Shown here: positions 25,401 through 40,400 of the stretch, piece by piece
How the letters are laid out: every line of letters starts with the position of its first letter
Numbering within the stretch: position 1 is the stretch's first letter
DNA from: Incurvaria masculella
Taxonomy: Eukaryota > Arthropoda > Insecta > Lepidoptera > Incurvariidae
Assembly: GCA_946894095.1 (NCBI GenBank)
Contig: OX335649.1
Span: 10,930,001-10,994,000, forward strand
Length of the DNA stretch: 64,000 bases
Reading direction: 5' to 3'
Notes under the pieces: generated by a model
The model's database searches: none
What the model was told of the DNA's origin: nothing
Seen by the model: the letters and a program-made list of their open reading frames with translations, nothing else
Translations under genes and position numbers: made by a program

Positions 25401-28400
25401 CATCTGAAAACGCTGTTATTCATTTTAAGGAACACAAAAAGAGCCTATTCTCATTTTAGCAAAGACTAATTTTCGTGTATACAAAAGTAATCGATGACTT
25501 TGTTTCTTTCAAATACTCCGTGCTGATTTAGACGATGGTGGCATTGACCTCGGGGTTATAACCTCCGCTTGGTATAACAATGAAAGCGATGCTAGATTCA
25601 ATTAGATTCCCACAGAGAAGCCCGTCCAGTGCAGTACATTTAGCGTCACTTTGTTTTATCCTACGCATAATGAAGTCCCCAATACTTCTTATATAAAATG
25701 GCGCATTCGCCAAGGAATTAGGAGCTATATTGAACTGGATGGAAACACGGTTTTTATTTTAATTGCTGTTTCGATCATATTTTCAGCCAATGCGATGGTA
25801 GGAGTTGGGTGGGATTAACCCTACCAAAAGCAAGGGTAGGGTTCCGATAGTTTTACATGGATTCCGGGTGATGGAACAGTCGCATCTGTGACAGCACTTA
25901 TCCAATCAAAAATATAAAGAAAGTGGTGCATGAACTGGTCCGAGATTCGAACCCACAACATCTGGCAAGTAAGGCAAGTCACCGCGCCCCTGAGCTGCAA
26001 GCCGCTCATCTTCTCTACCATGGAGAATGCTCTTCGTGGCTGAATAACGCCATCTATCCATCCACTTTCGACCATCAGTCAATGCAGGAAATGCAACTAA
26101 CTATATAAATGCAACTATTGGCTAAATGATCCTGCAACTCCTTTATTAACGGGGTCGGAAAACGAGAAATTAATTCCCCACCGAGGTATTTAGCCAAAAG
26201 TACTACCTAGGGTCCTTCGATCATAGTAAGAAGAATCACCTGGCCAGGTGGCATGGGTTTCGCACCCTCCGTGAAAAACCGAAAGCCCATGGGCGTATTC
26301 AATCACTTATTTTGTGATGGTCTGGCGTACGCTGTTTGCCGCGCTAACAAAAAAAATGCTGAATGCCTCAGCAATAAGCTCGCTAAGACCAAATATTTGG
26401 TTACCGGTAGTCAGAAATTTGAGAGATGTAGCGTCACTTACGATATCTGGGATCTTGAGATCGAAGTCTTGCATATTGCTCCTGGGTCATGCAGGTGCAT
26501 TGTGGCTCCCGGCCATACGATAGACTGCAAATGTATTAAATTTCTTGTAAAAAAACGCACAAGCAACATCTTTCTACTTATATTTTGAATTAATAATAGT
26601 CGGTTATTACCACTGATGAGAAAGGAAGGGAAAGTGGCATACGCTGGATATCGCATCTCCGCTATATGGTCAAAATAACCATATCATTGTATGGGAATGC
26701 GGCAGTGCGTCATATGTCACACAGTCGAAACATCGCCATCGCGCGCGAATGTGCTCTAAAATAGCGTTCGTCAAGTCAGTTCCCACCCACACAAACCAAC
26801 CAATACGTCTGCGAATATATTGGCATGTGTTATGTACGTTTAAGTCGCATTGGTAGTTTTTGAATATTGGAAACAGCGGGCTCGATGCCATATCTCCTCC
26901 CTTTTTATCAATCATAATATCACGTTTGTCGTGCGATCGTTTTAGGCATTGAAGCTGCTACATTATGAACTTTCTGGTCACAGTTATTAATTAATTGAAA
27001 TTACACAAACAATTCGGGATTAATAGATGAGCTTTAAAAAATGCAAGCCAGGCTTTTAAGGGACATTCATACCTGGAGCGGTTGGGGCTAGCCGGTGTAG
27101 AGAGCGGCTTTCGTTTCGTCTTCGGCTTTTGTTTGTTTCCTGGAGGATCCAGCTTCAGGCTGTAGCTCGAGGATGCCTTGCGAGAAAACTTAAACGATGG
27201 TGACTGAAATCAATTTAAATTATTTTAATAAATCTGGGTAAACCTAGGGAAATCATCTACATATTTTAGAATGTAAGCATATATTTTCAACATCGAATAC
27301 AAATTATAGATTTAACTATCCATAGCACATTTGAAATTAATACAGTGAAAAGAAATAAATACAGTAAATACTTTACTTAAAAAAACAGTTAAGTATTGGG
27401 TTAAATATTAAGCCCACAATTCATAAGCGAAAGTCAGAGCTTCATACTATGAGAGACTATGCTACAACTTTAAGGTCGACACCTTATTGCATTCAGGTGC
27501 ATAAGGTGGTAAGTGAAACCATGCGTTGTTAATTTAAGAAATAACTACTACTTTCTTTGGAATTTAAAAAAGGTGAAAGATGCATTGATGGTCGAGCTAT
27601 ATTTGAAATCTATAACGGTAAATATGTGATGATCAAATTCTGTGGTCAAACTTTGTTTGCAAAAGTTAAGTTAATTTAACATATGTCTAATTTGAGAACA
27701 TAAAGAATCACCAGAGTCTTACAGTTGTATCTTTAAATTATAGCTAGACCATCAATCTAAATGTTTACTTTTCGGATTTTTGTAAATAGTTGCGGCTCTT
27801 ATCGAGCCCTTAACCAAAACTATTTAGTACTTACACAGCATTCTCGGAACTGTTTGGCATCTATGGGCGAAGTGAAGTTGAGACCCCAGGTGTCGTTCGT
27901 CATAGGGTCCTTCCAGTATACGAAACATTCCGACGCTTGTCCGATCCGTGTACCTGCGAATATCGTTATTTATAAATACGTAAAAAAAAATTGTACGAAC
28001 AACTCACATATGAGTCACTGCCCTAGACCCGATTGGTCAACGGCGGTGCAATGGTTTTTCCTTTAATTACACTATTTTTCAAATTATCAATTCAGAAAAC
28101 TTGTGTCTTGTCCTATTTTGTGACCAAAATATTACAACACTCGTTATAGAAAATGTCGGTATAAAGTTAAAAACCACGTAGGAATTGCATAACTTCGCCC
28201 GCGCATTTTGAACAGCGCCATCAGAACTATGTCTCTTACAGCCGTATTCAGAGTGGGCGGAATAACTTTAATACGCCGGACTAAACCGGATTTTGTATGG
28301 TTAGTCAGTTGCTAATCTCGTACTAAGTTTTGACAGGTTCTCTCTGAATACGACTATTGGAGATAACTATTTAAGAAATAGTATAGTTGTTTTTTTTAAT

Positions 28401-31400
28401 TAAAAACTGGAATTCCCAGACCATGGCTTACCGCTAACACTAACCAATAACATGTACTTCTAATAACCTGGTTGCAGAAGTCTGACGTCGAGGATCTTGT
28501 CAACCTGCGAGTTGTAGGCGGTGATGTGAAACACGCACTCCGGTGAGTCCTGGATGCAGGTGATGTTGACAGGTACCAAGTCCTCCGACACCTGTTGCCA
28601 CTTCACCGTACCGGCGCCGCTCGCCGAGACGTGGAACACCTCCGCCCACAGCCTGCAAGCGACACATTTATGTCCGTCGTCATTTAATTAATTCGAAATC
28701 ATTGAACTTTAATTTGTATCTTTATTTATTTACTTACAAGCAACCTAATAACGCCAGACAATTTGCTGTCCATCACGCCTCATATAACTTAATATGTACT
28801 GACCACAGGAAGCGTCTATCCCAGAGATGGCTAGTTGCTAGGAGCTGTTGTTGTTACGGTATATTCAAAATAATTTCACTCACTTGAATTTGTATCTTTA
28901 TAGATTTACTCACACACATCCCAACAACGCCAGACAATTTGCTTTCTATCACGCCTTATATCATTAGATATGTACTGACCACAAAAAGCGTCTATCCCAG
29001 AGATGGCTTGTCTGCTAGGGGTTGATGTTTTTACGGTATATTCGAAATAATATTCTTTACTTGAATTTGTATCTTTATAGATTTATTCACACATAACCAT
29101 GGAGGTGATTCTTCACCTCCATGCACATAACCCAAAAACGCCAGACAATTGATGTCACTTGATATGTACGGACCACAGAAAAAGACTTTTGCTGTCCTTT
29201 TGCGCACGCATGATTATGCCTCATACCACTACATAAGTGCTGACCATAGAAATCGTCTATCCCACAGATTGTTTGTCGGCTAGAAGCTGTGTAGAAGCAC
29301 GGCTTCTGGAGAAGCAGCGCGCATGAACGGAATTATTTGTTCCCCATCACGCCCATGCTTAGATAGACGACTCTGACTGCCAGAGATCTAAATCAATCAA
29401 GTGGTCGCCATAAACGTCGAATGTCAAAACATTTCATGGACGAAATATGCCGCACACCAACATGTCACATTCTGACAGCCAAACTGTTGTGCTTTAAGCT
29501 TTCGTATAAGAGCTGTACGTGAAGTAACGCGAAGAGAACTTCCGACGTATTTCAGGTTTCGTAGGTTTATCTATCGATTTAAATCTTTGCTGATCGCAGC
29601 AAGCTACGGCGACGATCAGGGCTGTCCTAGTAACGCTACATCTTACGAAGCACCGGTGAGAGCGAACAGGATAATTGGCTTCCTATCAAAAGATAGACAC
29701 TGTTGCAAGTGTAATCCCGGCGGCTACAAGTAAATAATGAAAATACGCCTTCCAAAGAAGCAAGATAAAGTGTTGTCAATCACGCCTCACGTCACTGGAT
29801 AGTTACTGACCGCAGTAGGTGTCCATCTCGGCGGCGGCTCGCTTGCCAGGGGCTGTCCTCGTAGCGGTATGCCTTGCGGAGCAGCGGCGCGCACGAGCAG
29901 GACAACTTACTGCCCATGACGCCGCGCTGCCCGCACTCGCCGCACGTCACTATGCCGCCTGCAAAAAAAACACAATTCCTCAATCACTTGCCGAATTGGG
30001 ATTAGTGACCTTTACGAATGACCCATATGAAGGGTTTGTATAGTTTTCGATATTTTAATGGGGGAACGGCGTCACATAACGTGCCAATTCAAAAATTTAT
30101 CATCCAGGGACAAACCCAAAACCCACACACAAAAATTCTTCAAAATCGGACCAACTATTTAGGAGGAGTTCAGTGACATACACCGGTGTCGAAGAAGTAT
30201 GCATAAATGTGAAGATCCAGCGCAGCAACTGGCTTCAAGTGTAAGGTGATAAATAAATCAGATCAAGACTCGTTGTTTATTGTACGATGTATTCGATCGT
30301 TTGACGAACTCTTTCTTCAAGACGTGAAACAATTCCACGCTTTCGAACATCTAATGAATTTTAGGGTTGCGATAAGATATCTTTCAATTGTTTCGGTTAA
30401 GGATAATTGATTATTAATGATAATTGTAAATTGTTTTCGGGACAAACCTTGTCTTCGTTTTTTCTCCAGAAGATTCGCACAGGCTGCACTGCGCGTGGTC
30501 ACTGGAGATTGATGCGTTTGGTGCTATCAGTGCGGAACAAGTGTCTACGGTTGAGGCTGTGCAAGCACTGCATTGGTTCTATATTTTATGTAGGTATGTA
30601 AAGAATTACCAGCGGACCCGTATTCGTAATGAAGGTATGTTAAGAAATACCAGCTGTCCCGTGGCGTCACCAGGTGCTCAGTGAGGAGCAATTGCCCACA
30701 GTTAAAACTGTGCGACTACTGAGTGCCTCGCTGACTTAACGACTCTAGCTTCGTTATGTACAAATATAAAATATTACTAGGGGTTCCGTGGTGTCACCAG
30801 GTACTCTCCGTGCGGAACGAGTTTCTGAGGTTTAAGCTGTGCGAGCGTTGCGTGTAGTGCCATCATCGATTCTCGATAATGTAGGTATTTTAGGAATTAC
30901 CACCGGTCTCGTGGTGTAACCAGGTCTCATCAGTTCAAAGCGAGTGTCCGGGGTCGAGGTTGTGCGATTGATACATACCAATCTGACATTGCGACGCGCA
31001 AAATTATGTAAGGTCACATTCAAAAGTCCTGTAGCACATTTCAAAAATGATTGCTATGAAGCGCTCGCTGTTTGCTCGATTGCTTGAAGCGGGAGGAGAG
31101 GATCACATAGCCCGCACGGGTTGCGGTAGGACGCCCCGTCTGAATACCGGTCGGCGAGGGAAGGGGCACGCCACATTCGCAAAACAAACCTCAACCGTAG
31201 GCTGCTACTGGACTTATGTCGTTGATGGTACATGCGCATAATATTACCAGCGTTCCCGTGGTGTCACCAGGTGTCATCAGTTAGGAGCGAGTGTCCGCGG
31301 TCGAGGCTATGCGAGAGATGTATACCTAACTGACTCTGCGACGCGCTTCGGTATATATTTGTATGTGTAAAATATTACCAGCGGTCCCGTGGTGTCACCA

Positions 31401-34400
31401 GGTGCCATCAGTGCGGAGCGAATGTCCGCGGTTGAGACTGTGAGAGCGCTGAGTGCCCTGCCGACTCTGCGACGGGTGCTTCAAACTGTGCTGCAAGACA
31501 AGCGTCAACACATTTTTCAGATTTATTTTCAACTCATTATTATTATTATTATTATGTTATTTATATCACTAGCAGCTTGAAGCTGATGCGTGAATTTCAT
31601 TTTTCCCGGAGTGCACTTGTTTATTTTTTAAATTTTTAAATTGGTATTATTAACATTAGATATCATAACACCGAATAAAATAAAATAAAATATATACAGA
31701 TGTTAAATGTATTATAATATGTAATGTATAATGTAATGTATATTTAATATTGAGAAACATAAAATATTTTGTATATTCTCGTCTATGATAAACTCCTTTA
31801 TGAGGTCAGTTATTACCTTTACTTAGCTTACTCAATAAACGTTTCAATGTTTTAAACAATGGGATAGTGTCAACAAACATAAATTTATTTCATGTTCTTA
31901 GTTGCATCTCAAAGGGTTCTTAATAAACTTACCAATAATAATGGCTGATACATGCACTAATCCAATTTAAATTTAGAGTCCTAATAATAAACAATTTATA
32001 TTGATATAAAAATATTTAGTTTTCATAATATAATTACAACTCTAATTTAGGTTTAATTTTTTAAGATTTTTTTTATCATATATAAAATAAAAGTTATCAC
32101 TTAATACAGCATGCGAAGTACATAAATCTCATGCAAACATTGAAAACAATTTGATGTGTAAATGGAAAAGCATAGATAAAAATACAATGCCAGGGCATAA
32201 AAACGGAACATTCTAAATTGAGAAAATAGAGTGTGGCAGCAGTCCGACCTAGTTCATGTGCGCCGCGAGAGCATCGCATGTCTGACACTAGTCTCCGATG
32301 CAGCCCGATCCTCAAAGAAAAGGTGAAAACACTTAGCGCGCCCAGCTGAGGATAAATTGCTGACTTATTAGTAGAGTACCTTAGCGTGGGTTTTACCTCG
32401 AAACACGGCGCAGCTATTTATAAATAATGATCGCTCGTTCACATAGTTATAATTTCGTAAATGTTAGAATATAAAACGCCAACGTAATTGTATTTACGGG
32501 CAGGTCAAATAAGTTTTTTTGTATGTAACTGAACATGGATGGCTAATACCAAACCCACCGTGATATTAGTCCAATACACGGCATTAACGGAGGAATTAGT
32601 TGCCATGCCAGGGCCTTCAGTTTTGGAGCACGGCTTCATTGAACTTGATGGAAAACGCGGACAATTTTTCAATGCTGTTTTGACCATATTTTTATACAAT
32701 GCGATGGTACCAATCCGGACGGGCTTAACCCTATCACCTAGTAGGGGTAACCTTTAGCTTTACATGGATTCCGAACCATGGAGCAGCTCGCATTGGTAAC
32801 AAGTAATGATGTAGGTCAGTTGAAGTTAAAGGGGAAAACATAAAAAATCAACAATATTCCTAGAATTATAAAATAAATTCACGAACCCTATTTTTTTACA
32901 CGTTGATAAGATACGTGTCGCTTCAAAAACTAAACTCCAAACACTATCACTGGGAAAGGATTGATATATCTTAGTAATAATGGAAACAGAAACTGAGAAA
33001 TAGTCTCCTTTCGGTGGTGTCATTTGTACGTTATTGTTTGTTTCGTTTCCAAAAAACTAAATTTGTTTGCTGCTGATTCAAGGATCCCTTTCTTACATAA
33101 TACTAATTTTGTAAATGTAAATGTAAATAATGTAAACGCCTACGTAATGTTCTGTACCTCAGTACATTTGCACACCTAATACGTTCCAATTCCTACTTGC
33201 GTTGCTTTATTATCTTGGAGCTAGGCTGCAAGGGTGCCGGCCTGTAGGGCTATTCTAGCAATTCCGAGCTGATGAATGAGGAGGGTTCTCAGATCAGAGA
33301 ATTCACTTCGACCTTACTTTGGTATTCTTTGGTATAGGATATAACTATCTGACCGTCTTTTCTATCCATTTCAGTGTAGCAGTGCTAAAAAATGGAAGGT
33401 TCTGGCATTTTTCTCCGTTGCAAAAATAGCTTCGATAATAACAACTATAAAAGCGGTTTTCTCGACTAAAAGATTACTGATTCCAGAGCACGATGCACGA
33501 TTGATGTTTCTGGTTAGATCGGAAGTTATGTATGTATGTAGAGAGAGAGAGTATATATTCCGTACGTAAACTAATTAGCGCAAGAATTGGCCTCCTGCTC
33601 CGCCCGCGCTCTGGCCGAATTTGATTAGAGGCGGGCCCCGACTGTGCACGGTGCACAGAGATACATGCATCTAACAGTGTGCTATCTCACTGTCTATGCA
33701 CCGCGTTGGTGGCACGTTGCACAGTGGTGGGATGGGACTACCACTCCAGCTGTGATCTATTGTTTCGCATTGAATGGGGTTACTAAAGTTAAAATTCACT
33801 AAAGATGCAATATACATATGTACAAATATCCCTATTCTGGAATAGGAAACGTCATGATATAAATAATAAAAGTACCCAAATATCGCACCGCCACTTATTT
33901 TAGTTGCATCAACCTGTGCCTGCGTATTAGGCATAGGAGCGAAATAGAGTCAAGTATAGTTTAGTAGTTGAATTTTAAGTTTTTATCTATACTATTATAT
34001 AAAGAGGAAAGGTTTGTTTGTGTATTTGAACCGAATAGGCTCCGAAACTACTGAACGGATTTGAAAAATTATTTCACCGTTGGAAAGCTACAGTCTATCC
34101 GAGGGACATAGGCTATGTTTTATCTTAAAAAAATTAGGGATCCTTACCAAAACTCCGATAACGTAACCCAAGGTGGAAAAAAAGAGTCATGTTCCTTACA
34201 TCGCGAGCGCTGCGAAAACTATTCACGATAGAACAAAATGATGTACTAAAATTTTATAGAACAAATCATTATCTACAAAAAATGTTGCGACAGCATACAT
34301 CTAACTATTATAGTTATGTCACAATAAGTGTGCATTTATTATAAAATAAAAATTTAAATACCGCCGTTAGAAAAGGCTCTTTATTTGTACCTAGGTATTA

Positions 34401-37400
34401 ATTCTTATCAAAAAAAAAAAATTATTATTGAAGATTGCTTCAATACCTTTATATAACTCTTTGAATTATTAGATTCGGACATTCCGTTCGAAATATATTG
34501 GTTGGGGAAAAAGTTTCTTCGCATTTTTTAAGAAAATTCAAAACATTTTTTAATATGGTTTATTTACATTTAACTAAAGTATGTAGGTACCATTTTGTTC
34601 GATAACTTTTTGCCATCTTGTAGGTAGGGACATGATCCCATTGCTATAGAAATATTGGGACTTCTGATCAATATACCGCGACAAGTGGTTTTGGCAGTCC
34701 TCTCGTGATGTTAACCTGACACTGCCTAAAGAATTCTGAAGAGACCTAAACAGGTGGAAATCTGAAGGTGCAAGGTCAGGACTATACGGCGGATGCATTA
34801 ACACCTCCCAGCCAAACTCTCTTAGTTTTTGCTGAGTGGCTAAAGATGTGTGAGGTCTAGCGTTATCATGATGAAAAACCACACCCCTTCTGTTGATTAA
34901 TTCCGGCCGCTTTCTCTCAACTTCTTGCTTTAATCTCATCAGTTGTTCGCAGTAGACTTCAGAATCGATGGTCCTGCCTGGTGGTAACAGCTCATAATGA
35001 ATAATGCCCTTCCAATCCCACCACACACACAGCATCACCTTGTTGCGAGTTAACCCGGGTTTCGCCACAGTCTGTGAAGCTTGACCGGCCTTTGACCACG
35101 ACCTTTTTCGCACGTTCTTGTCGTACGTGATCCACTTTTCATCACCAGTTATCAGCTTCTTCAAAAATGGTTCGGTTTCATTACGTCGTAATAAAGAATC
35201 ACAAATGAGTACACGGTTCATTAGGTTTCTTTCAGTGAGCTCGTGAGGTACCCAAATATCGAGCTTTTTTGTGTACCCAGTTTTTTTCAAATGCGCCAAA
35301 ACTGTTTTGTGGTCAATTCCTAGTTCTTCAGCTACGTCGTAACTACTGATATGCCGATCTTGCTCCACTTTTTCAAAAATGGCATCCATTTTATCCGTAA
35401 TAGGGCGACCAGAGCGACGTGCATCTTTGACATCAAAATTTCCGGATTGAAAACGCTTAAACCAAATTTGTGCTACTCTCACAGACACTGCACTAGGTCC
35501 ATAAACATCGCAATTTTTTTTCGCGGCTTGCGTTGCATTTTTACCTTTTTTGTAGTAAAATTTTAAAATGTATCGAATTTCTTCATTAGATTCACTCATT
35601 TTGACAGTACGAAAAACAAATGAGAATCACACATTTTCCTAATTTGAATTTGGAATTATGTTCTTTAAAATTTAAACTTTCAATGATACCAAAACCAGCC
35701 AGATACAAATAGTATAGCCAAAGAGATTTTATTACAAGTTCATACATACTATAATGCGAAAAGACTTTTTCCCCGACCTATTATAACGAGTTTAAAAATT
35801 AGAAAAAACTCCGCTCGGCTAGCTATGCGTTTTAGAGTTTGTAGGCGTCACTCAGAGGTATGGGAGGGGAGTCAGTCGGCTCCCTACGCAGCAGCCGTTG
35901 GGAGCTTGATGATAATTAGTATAGTAGGTAACTACGCATTCAAAAAGTTCTTTTCAGAACTAGACCCATTAATATATGTTGTACATTTAGTTATCCTAAT
36001 AAATAAGTGACTTAAATAGTTTTTATGATTTTCGATTAAATACTTATTAATATTATTAATTTTATATTAAATATAATATTATAATATAATATTAAATATT
36101 ATATTATAAATTTATTATAATTAATAATGTAATTATACATTATTAATTATATATTAAAATTAAATACTAGTTGTAGGTTATAGTAGTAGTTGTAGGTAGC
36201 TAATAACAGTTAAACATGTTTGAAAAATGTTACGGCTTTTCACGCGGCAGGAAGATACATTCTCCAAAGACATTCTCAAAAGCCGTAACATTTTTCAAAC
36301 ATGTCTAACGACCGCGGTACATTCTTTATAGAAAACTGTTTACTCCATAAAACAACTCCCACACGCAACCGATACGACTTCTTAGGTTACATGATATGAC
36401 CTCAACGTTATACCGTATGTACGCAGTATATAATTAGAACGAGAAGACCTACGACGATAAATAGCTTTTAGAAAAAAGTCCGTGCAAGTGTTTCAAGCCA
36501 CGTTTTATTTCGCTATGGATGGATGAAAAACAGAATGAAAAACTACAGTTATTCAAGAAAATGTACTCGTAATAGGCATGTACGTCGCTTTTTCCAAGGA
36601 ATGTGATATGTATCACATACCACAGCGTAGCCTCCAGATCCAGTAAGAGAACAATTGGCACTGCGAAGTTCGAGCATATCAGCAGATTGGCGAGAAGCTG
36701 ATCAGCCAACCTACTGGGAGCCGTCAATTCTGGTCCCTTGCCAAATTTGTCGAAGTAAATTTCTGCCGCTCCTCACTTCCACCATTGCAGCAGCCTTAAG
36801 GATCACTCGCTTTTTCCGTCAAAGAGAAGGCCGACCTTTTCGTGGGCATCTTTGCTGCGAACTCTCGCCTGGATGATGGCGGCTCCATTCCGCCTGCCAT
36901 TCCTGGGTGCGAAATTTCTATGCCGAACATACAATTCCGCGTGAGCTTTCCGCCATAGACTATAGGAAAGCGAGTGGCCCTGATGATATTCCTGCGTTGG
37001 TGTTGAAGAAATGTGTTCCAGAACTAGCCCCTGTCCTAACCCACCTTTACCGCCTATAGTACTCCACTGGTGATGTACTATACTACTATACCACTAATGA
37101 TATCCTGGCGTATGCCATATGCCACGCTTAACATAAAACAAATTAAAACATACCATTTACGTGTGTTGCGTCTTTAAATTTCGCCACCTGCTGTTTACCC
37201 TTAATTTTAAAATTCCAATACATACAGTCTCTGCTCCCGTAATCAATGCCTCCTACTAACACAGAGTTTAAGATCATACATTAATTACATACATTAATAC
37301 AACGCTTTACCTGCGTTGCGTTGATACCAAAGGTGATAAATCACGTAATTTATAGACTTACCTGTAAAATACTCAATTGAAAAAAGTGCAAATTCTCACT

Positions 37401-40400
37401 ATGAATCGCTTATTAAATTATTAAATCTACTGAAAATACACTCAGTTACAAAGCTTAAAATTTTCACCGATCAGCGAATAAAACTTCTAGATCTTAAATC
37501 AAATTAAATACACGGAGCAACCACGCGGTGCGCTAGTTAAAGTGTTGCCTAGGAGACGGAAGGCTTTTGTGTTCGGAATGCCTTGTCCATGTAGAGCCGA
37601 TCTGCAGACATTGTGTCAGATGCGCGCGGTGACATCACCTCGTGATTAGCGGGGTCTAGACACAAGCCACGAGACACACGGGCCTAGTTGCTTGTATTTG
37701 GCAACTCGCAGGAAATGGATTCGCGGTCTTTGTTAACAGATTTCGTAGTCATTTACTAATCGATTTTTAGTATCCCGTAAAATGTGTTTTTGCGATTGAC
37801 ACGGTCCATCTTATTCATCTCACTAATAACTCTTTCTGAATGGAGCAAAATATCTAACTTTATAAATGTTGGCACTCGTGGAATTAAATCTCATTCAGTT
37901 TGGAATAAATGTATTTTTTTAATTCATGATCGTTCTATTAAAACTTCTAAATTATTTGCTAGACGACTACATTCGGGCGAATATCAACTCAAAACATATT
38001 TCACTGTCGTGTAAACTAATTTCCTTGTAAACGTGTAAACTTTTTATATTTTTTAACGATTCATGAAAAAAGGCTCTTCGTGAAAACTATAGTTTTATCG
38101 ATATGATTCAAGTTAATTACTTAACTGCAAAGGGCGTCGTCGGGCACCTTAAGAGGTCCTAGCGTACACCATATGCGGCGCTTAAAAAAAACTTAATTTC
38201 ATGTTCATTTTAATTATTTTAAAGTACATTTAACTTTTACCTAATGGTCTTCATTTAAAGCTGTGTTTATTATTTAAATATTAAAAATGAGTCTTTTCAC
38301 CTACTAATGATTTCAAGGCCATGTTTGACCTTCTGGTTAAATAAAATAAATCGTTTGGAAAATAAAAAATGGAAGAAAAAGGTTTTTTAAAGTAAAGAAA
38401 TTAAGAATTATCTAGAAAAGAAATGTTACAAAAAATGTTTTGTTTCATTGTAGTTATAACCTATCATTCATTAATATTACTCATTTTTAGTACTTAAGAT
38501 GGTGACTGATCCGAAACAACCTGACTGTTTCTTTTCCGTACCTACGGAAAAGAAAGATTTTGTTATGAGTTAAATACGTGATAACAAAAAGGGCGTGCAA
38601 TCAATTACATCAGAAACTACCTTTAATTTATAGCAAACCACAGTTTTTCGCAAAGAGCTAGTACAATATCGTTAAAATATTTCGGACGGTTAAATTAAAG
38701 TTCTATTTGCAAGCGAATCATATGAGGTGACGAGTGAAAAAGTTAATCTAGGTCATGTTTTAGCTTCGGTTAGGTGCACTCTGGAACGGCGCTGCATGCA
38801 GTTAGCGAGTTATCGCGCGTGTAATGCTTTCATAACTACTTTCCTCGTTACTGAGCGGCGGGTGTCCAGTGAAACCTTTTATCTAATCGGCTTTCCTCCT
38901 AAGTCGCTTGCCACTTGACTAGCTCGTGACTTGTCCGGTATGGACATATTTGGATTTATTCGAGATATGACGGTGCACTGAGTATTCTTAGTTGTATCTC
39001 ATGTATCCTATAAACGTGTACATTTATTTATTTAATCTAACGTGATGGAGTTTTCTCCTAACATGCGGCAATTTTATTATTGTCTATTAAGATGTTGCTC
39101 ATAATTACACATGAATAAGAAGTTGGCAAAGTTATGTATACTTTTTCGTTCCAAGTAATAGGTTACTTTTTTCAAAGAATTTGATATGGAATCACAATCG
39201 ACCGTGAAGACACATTAAATATGGAGAGAAAGCTGTAAAAATAACTAATTTGCCTATACACAGTGTATGGCTGGACTTTAACAAGAAAACATACCATTCG
39301 CGGGTATTAGGTTTACCAATTTTGCCATCGGCCAACCTTTGGAATTCTCCTACAGTCCTACACACGGAGGATTGAGGTCCTACATTACCAAAATCGTAAT
39401 TGTCATCAGACGCTTTCACAGAATTAATATTTTTGATTATGGAAATACTACATATCCAGTTTAGCAAGTATTATTACATACTTGAATCCCATAATTATTT
39501 TCTTTGATGGATACCGATACAAAAATAACAGAAATAACACAATCTCCCGTCGTCACCATCAAAGTGCAACATAAATAGTTTTATGAATATTTCCTCGTAT
39601 AGAATGTGTATGCAACATGTAAACACATGCTTTCCGCTGCTCTTGTTCTGTGCTGCAATATGCAGCTGTACTTTTGAGACAAACTATTTCGCTCGACTCG
39701 GCTTCTGTTTATGGTAACAATAAACAGAGAATTTAACATTTTGAAAATATATATTAAAATGAATCAAAATTTTATCGTTTTGTAAGATGAGAACTGACCC
39801 GAAATCTTTCCGAAATTTTATTTAAACAAGAAGGTCATGAAGTAGTGGTAAAAAATATATAAAATGTTCTCCCATACTCTTTTGGAAATTATAAATAAAA
39901 GGAAACTCCATAGATAAATAAGGAATATGATATGGTATGTATGTTTAACCGACCGTAAAGCAAGGACACATTAGTTAAAGAAAGATCCCTGTAAATGGAA
40001 CTACTGCAAGGCTGGACCCGAACCAGGAAAACATACCAATGCGGGTTTTTGTGTTACCAATTTCACCACCTGCTGTATATCCATAATTTGGAATTCACGG
40101 TAGGTTTTACATACATACATATCACATTCCCTGGAATAAGCGACGTACTTGCTCAGTACGAAAAAGTAAATTTTCGATAAATAAATGTTTTGTTTGGTCC
40201 GTTTTATTATATTTTTAGAACTTTTGCCATAATATCTGAATTAATGAATGAATGAATTCTTAATTGTGCACAGAGAAAATATACAATCACAGAGAAAACG
40301 TAGATTTATTATTACTCACGAAGATGGTTATTTCTTTTTAACCGAATTCTGTATTTTTTTAATTTTAGGGATAAACATTAGATAGTAATATTCATCTCAG

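Larger units (their letters stand above)
33985..36350 (+). mobile_element. Helitron copy interrupted by a mariner
   Basis: Starts TCTATACTATTATATAAAGA, the same 5' end as the Helitron at 59571-60858, and runs parallel to it (AAAGGTTTG, GAACGGATTTGAAAAA, CAGTCTATCCGA, AGAAAAAACTCCGCTCGGC). A 1284-bp mariner splits it at 34498-35781. A ~125-bp purely AT stretch at 36040-36170 and a 27-bp-arm hairpin at 36214-36304 follow. The CTAG terminus is not recognisable, so the 3' boundary is approximate. Confidence 0.72.

Noticed and set aside
29811..31490. Exon 1b spliced in series to exon 1
   Set aside because: In the frame set by exon 1a the product stops 16 codons into exon 1. A short N-terminal extension from a weak-context ATG in 1b is possible, but mutually exclusive use fits better.
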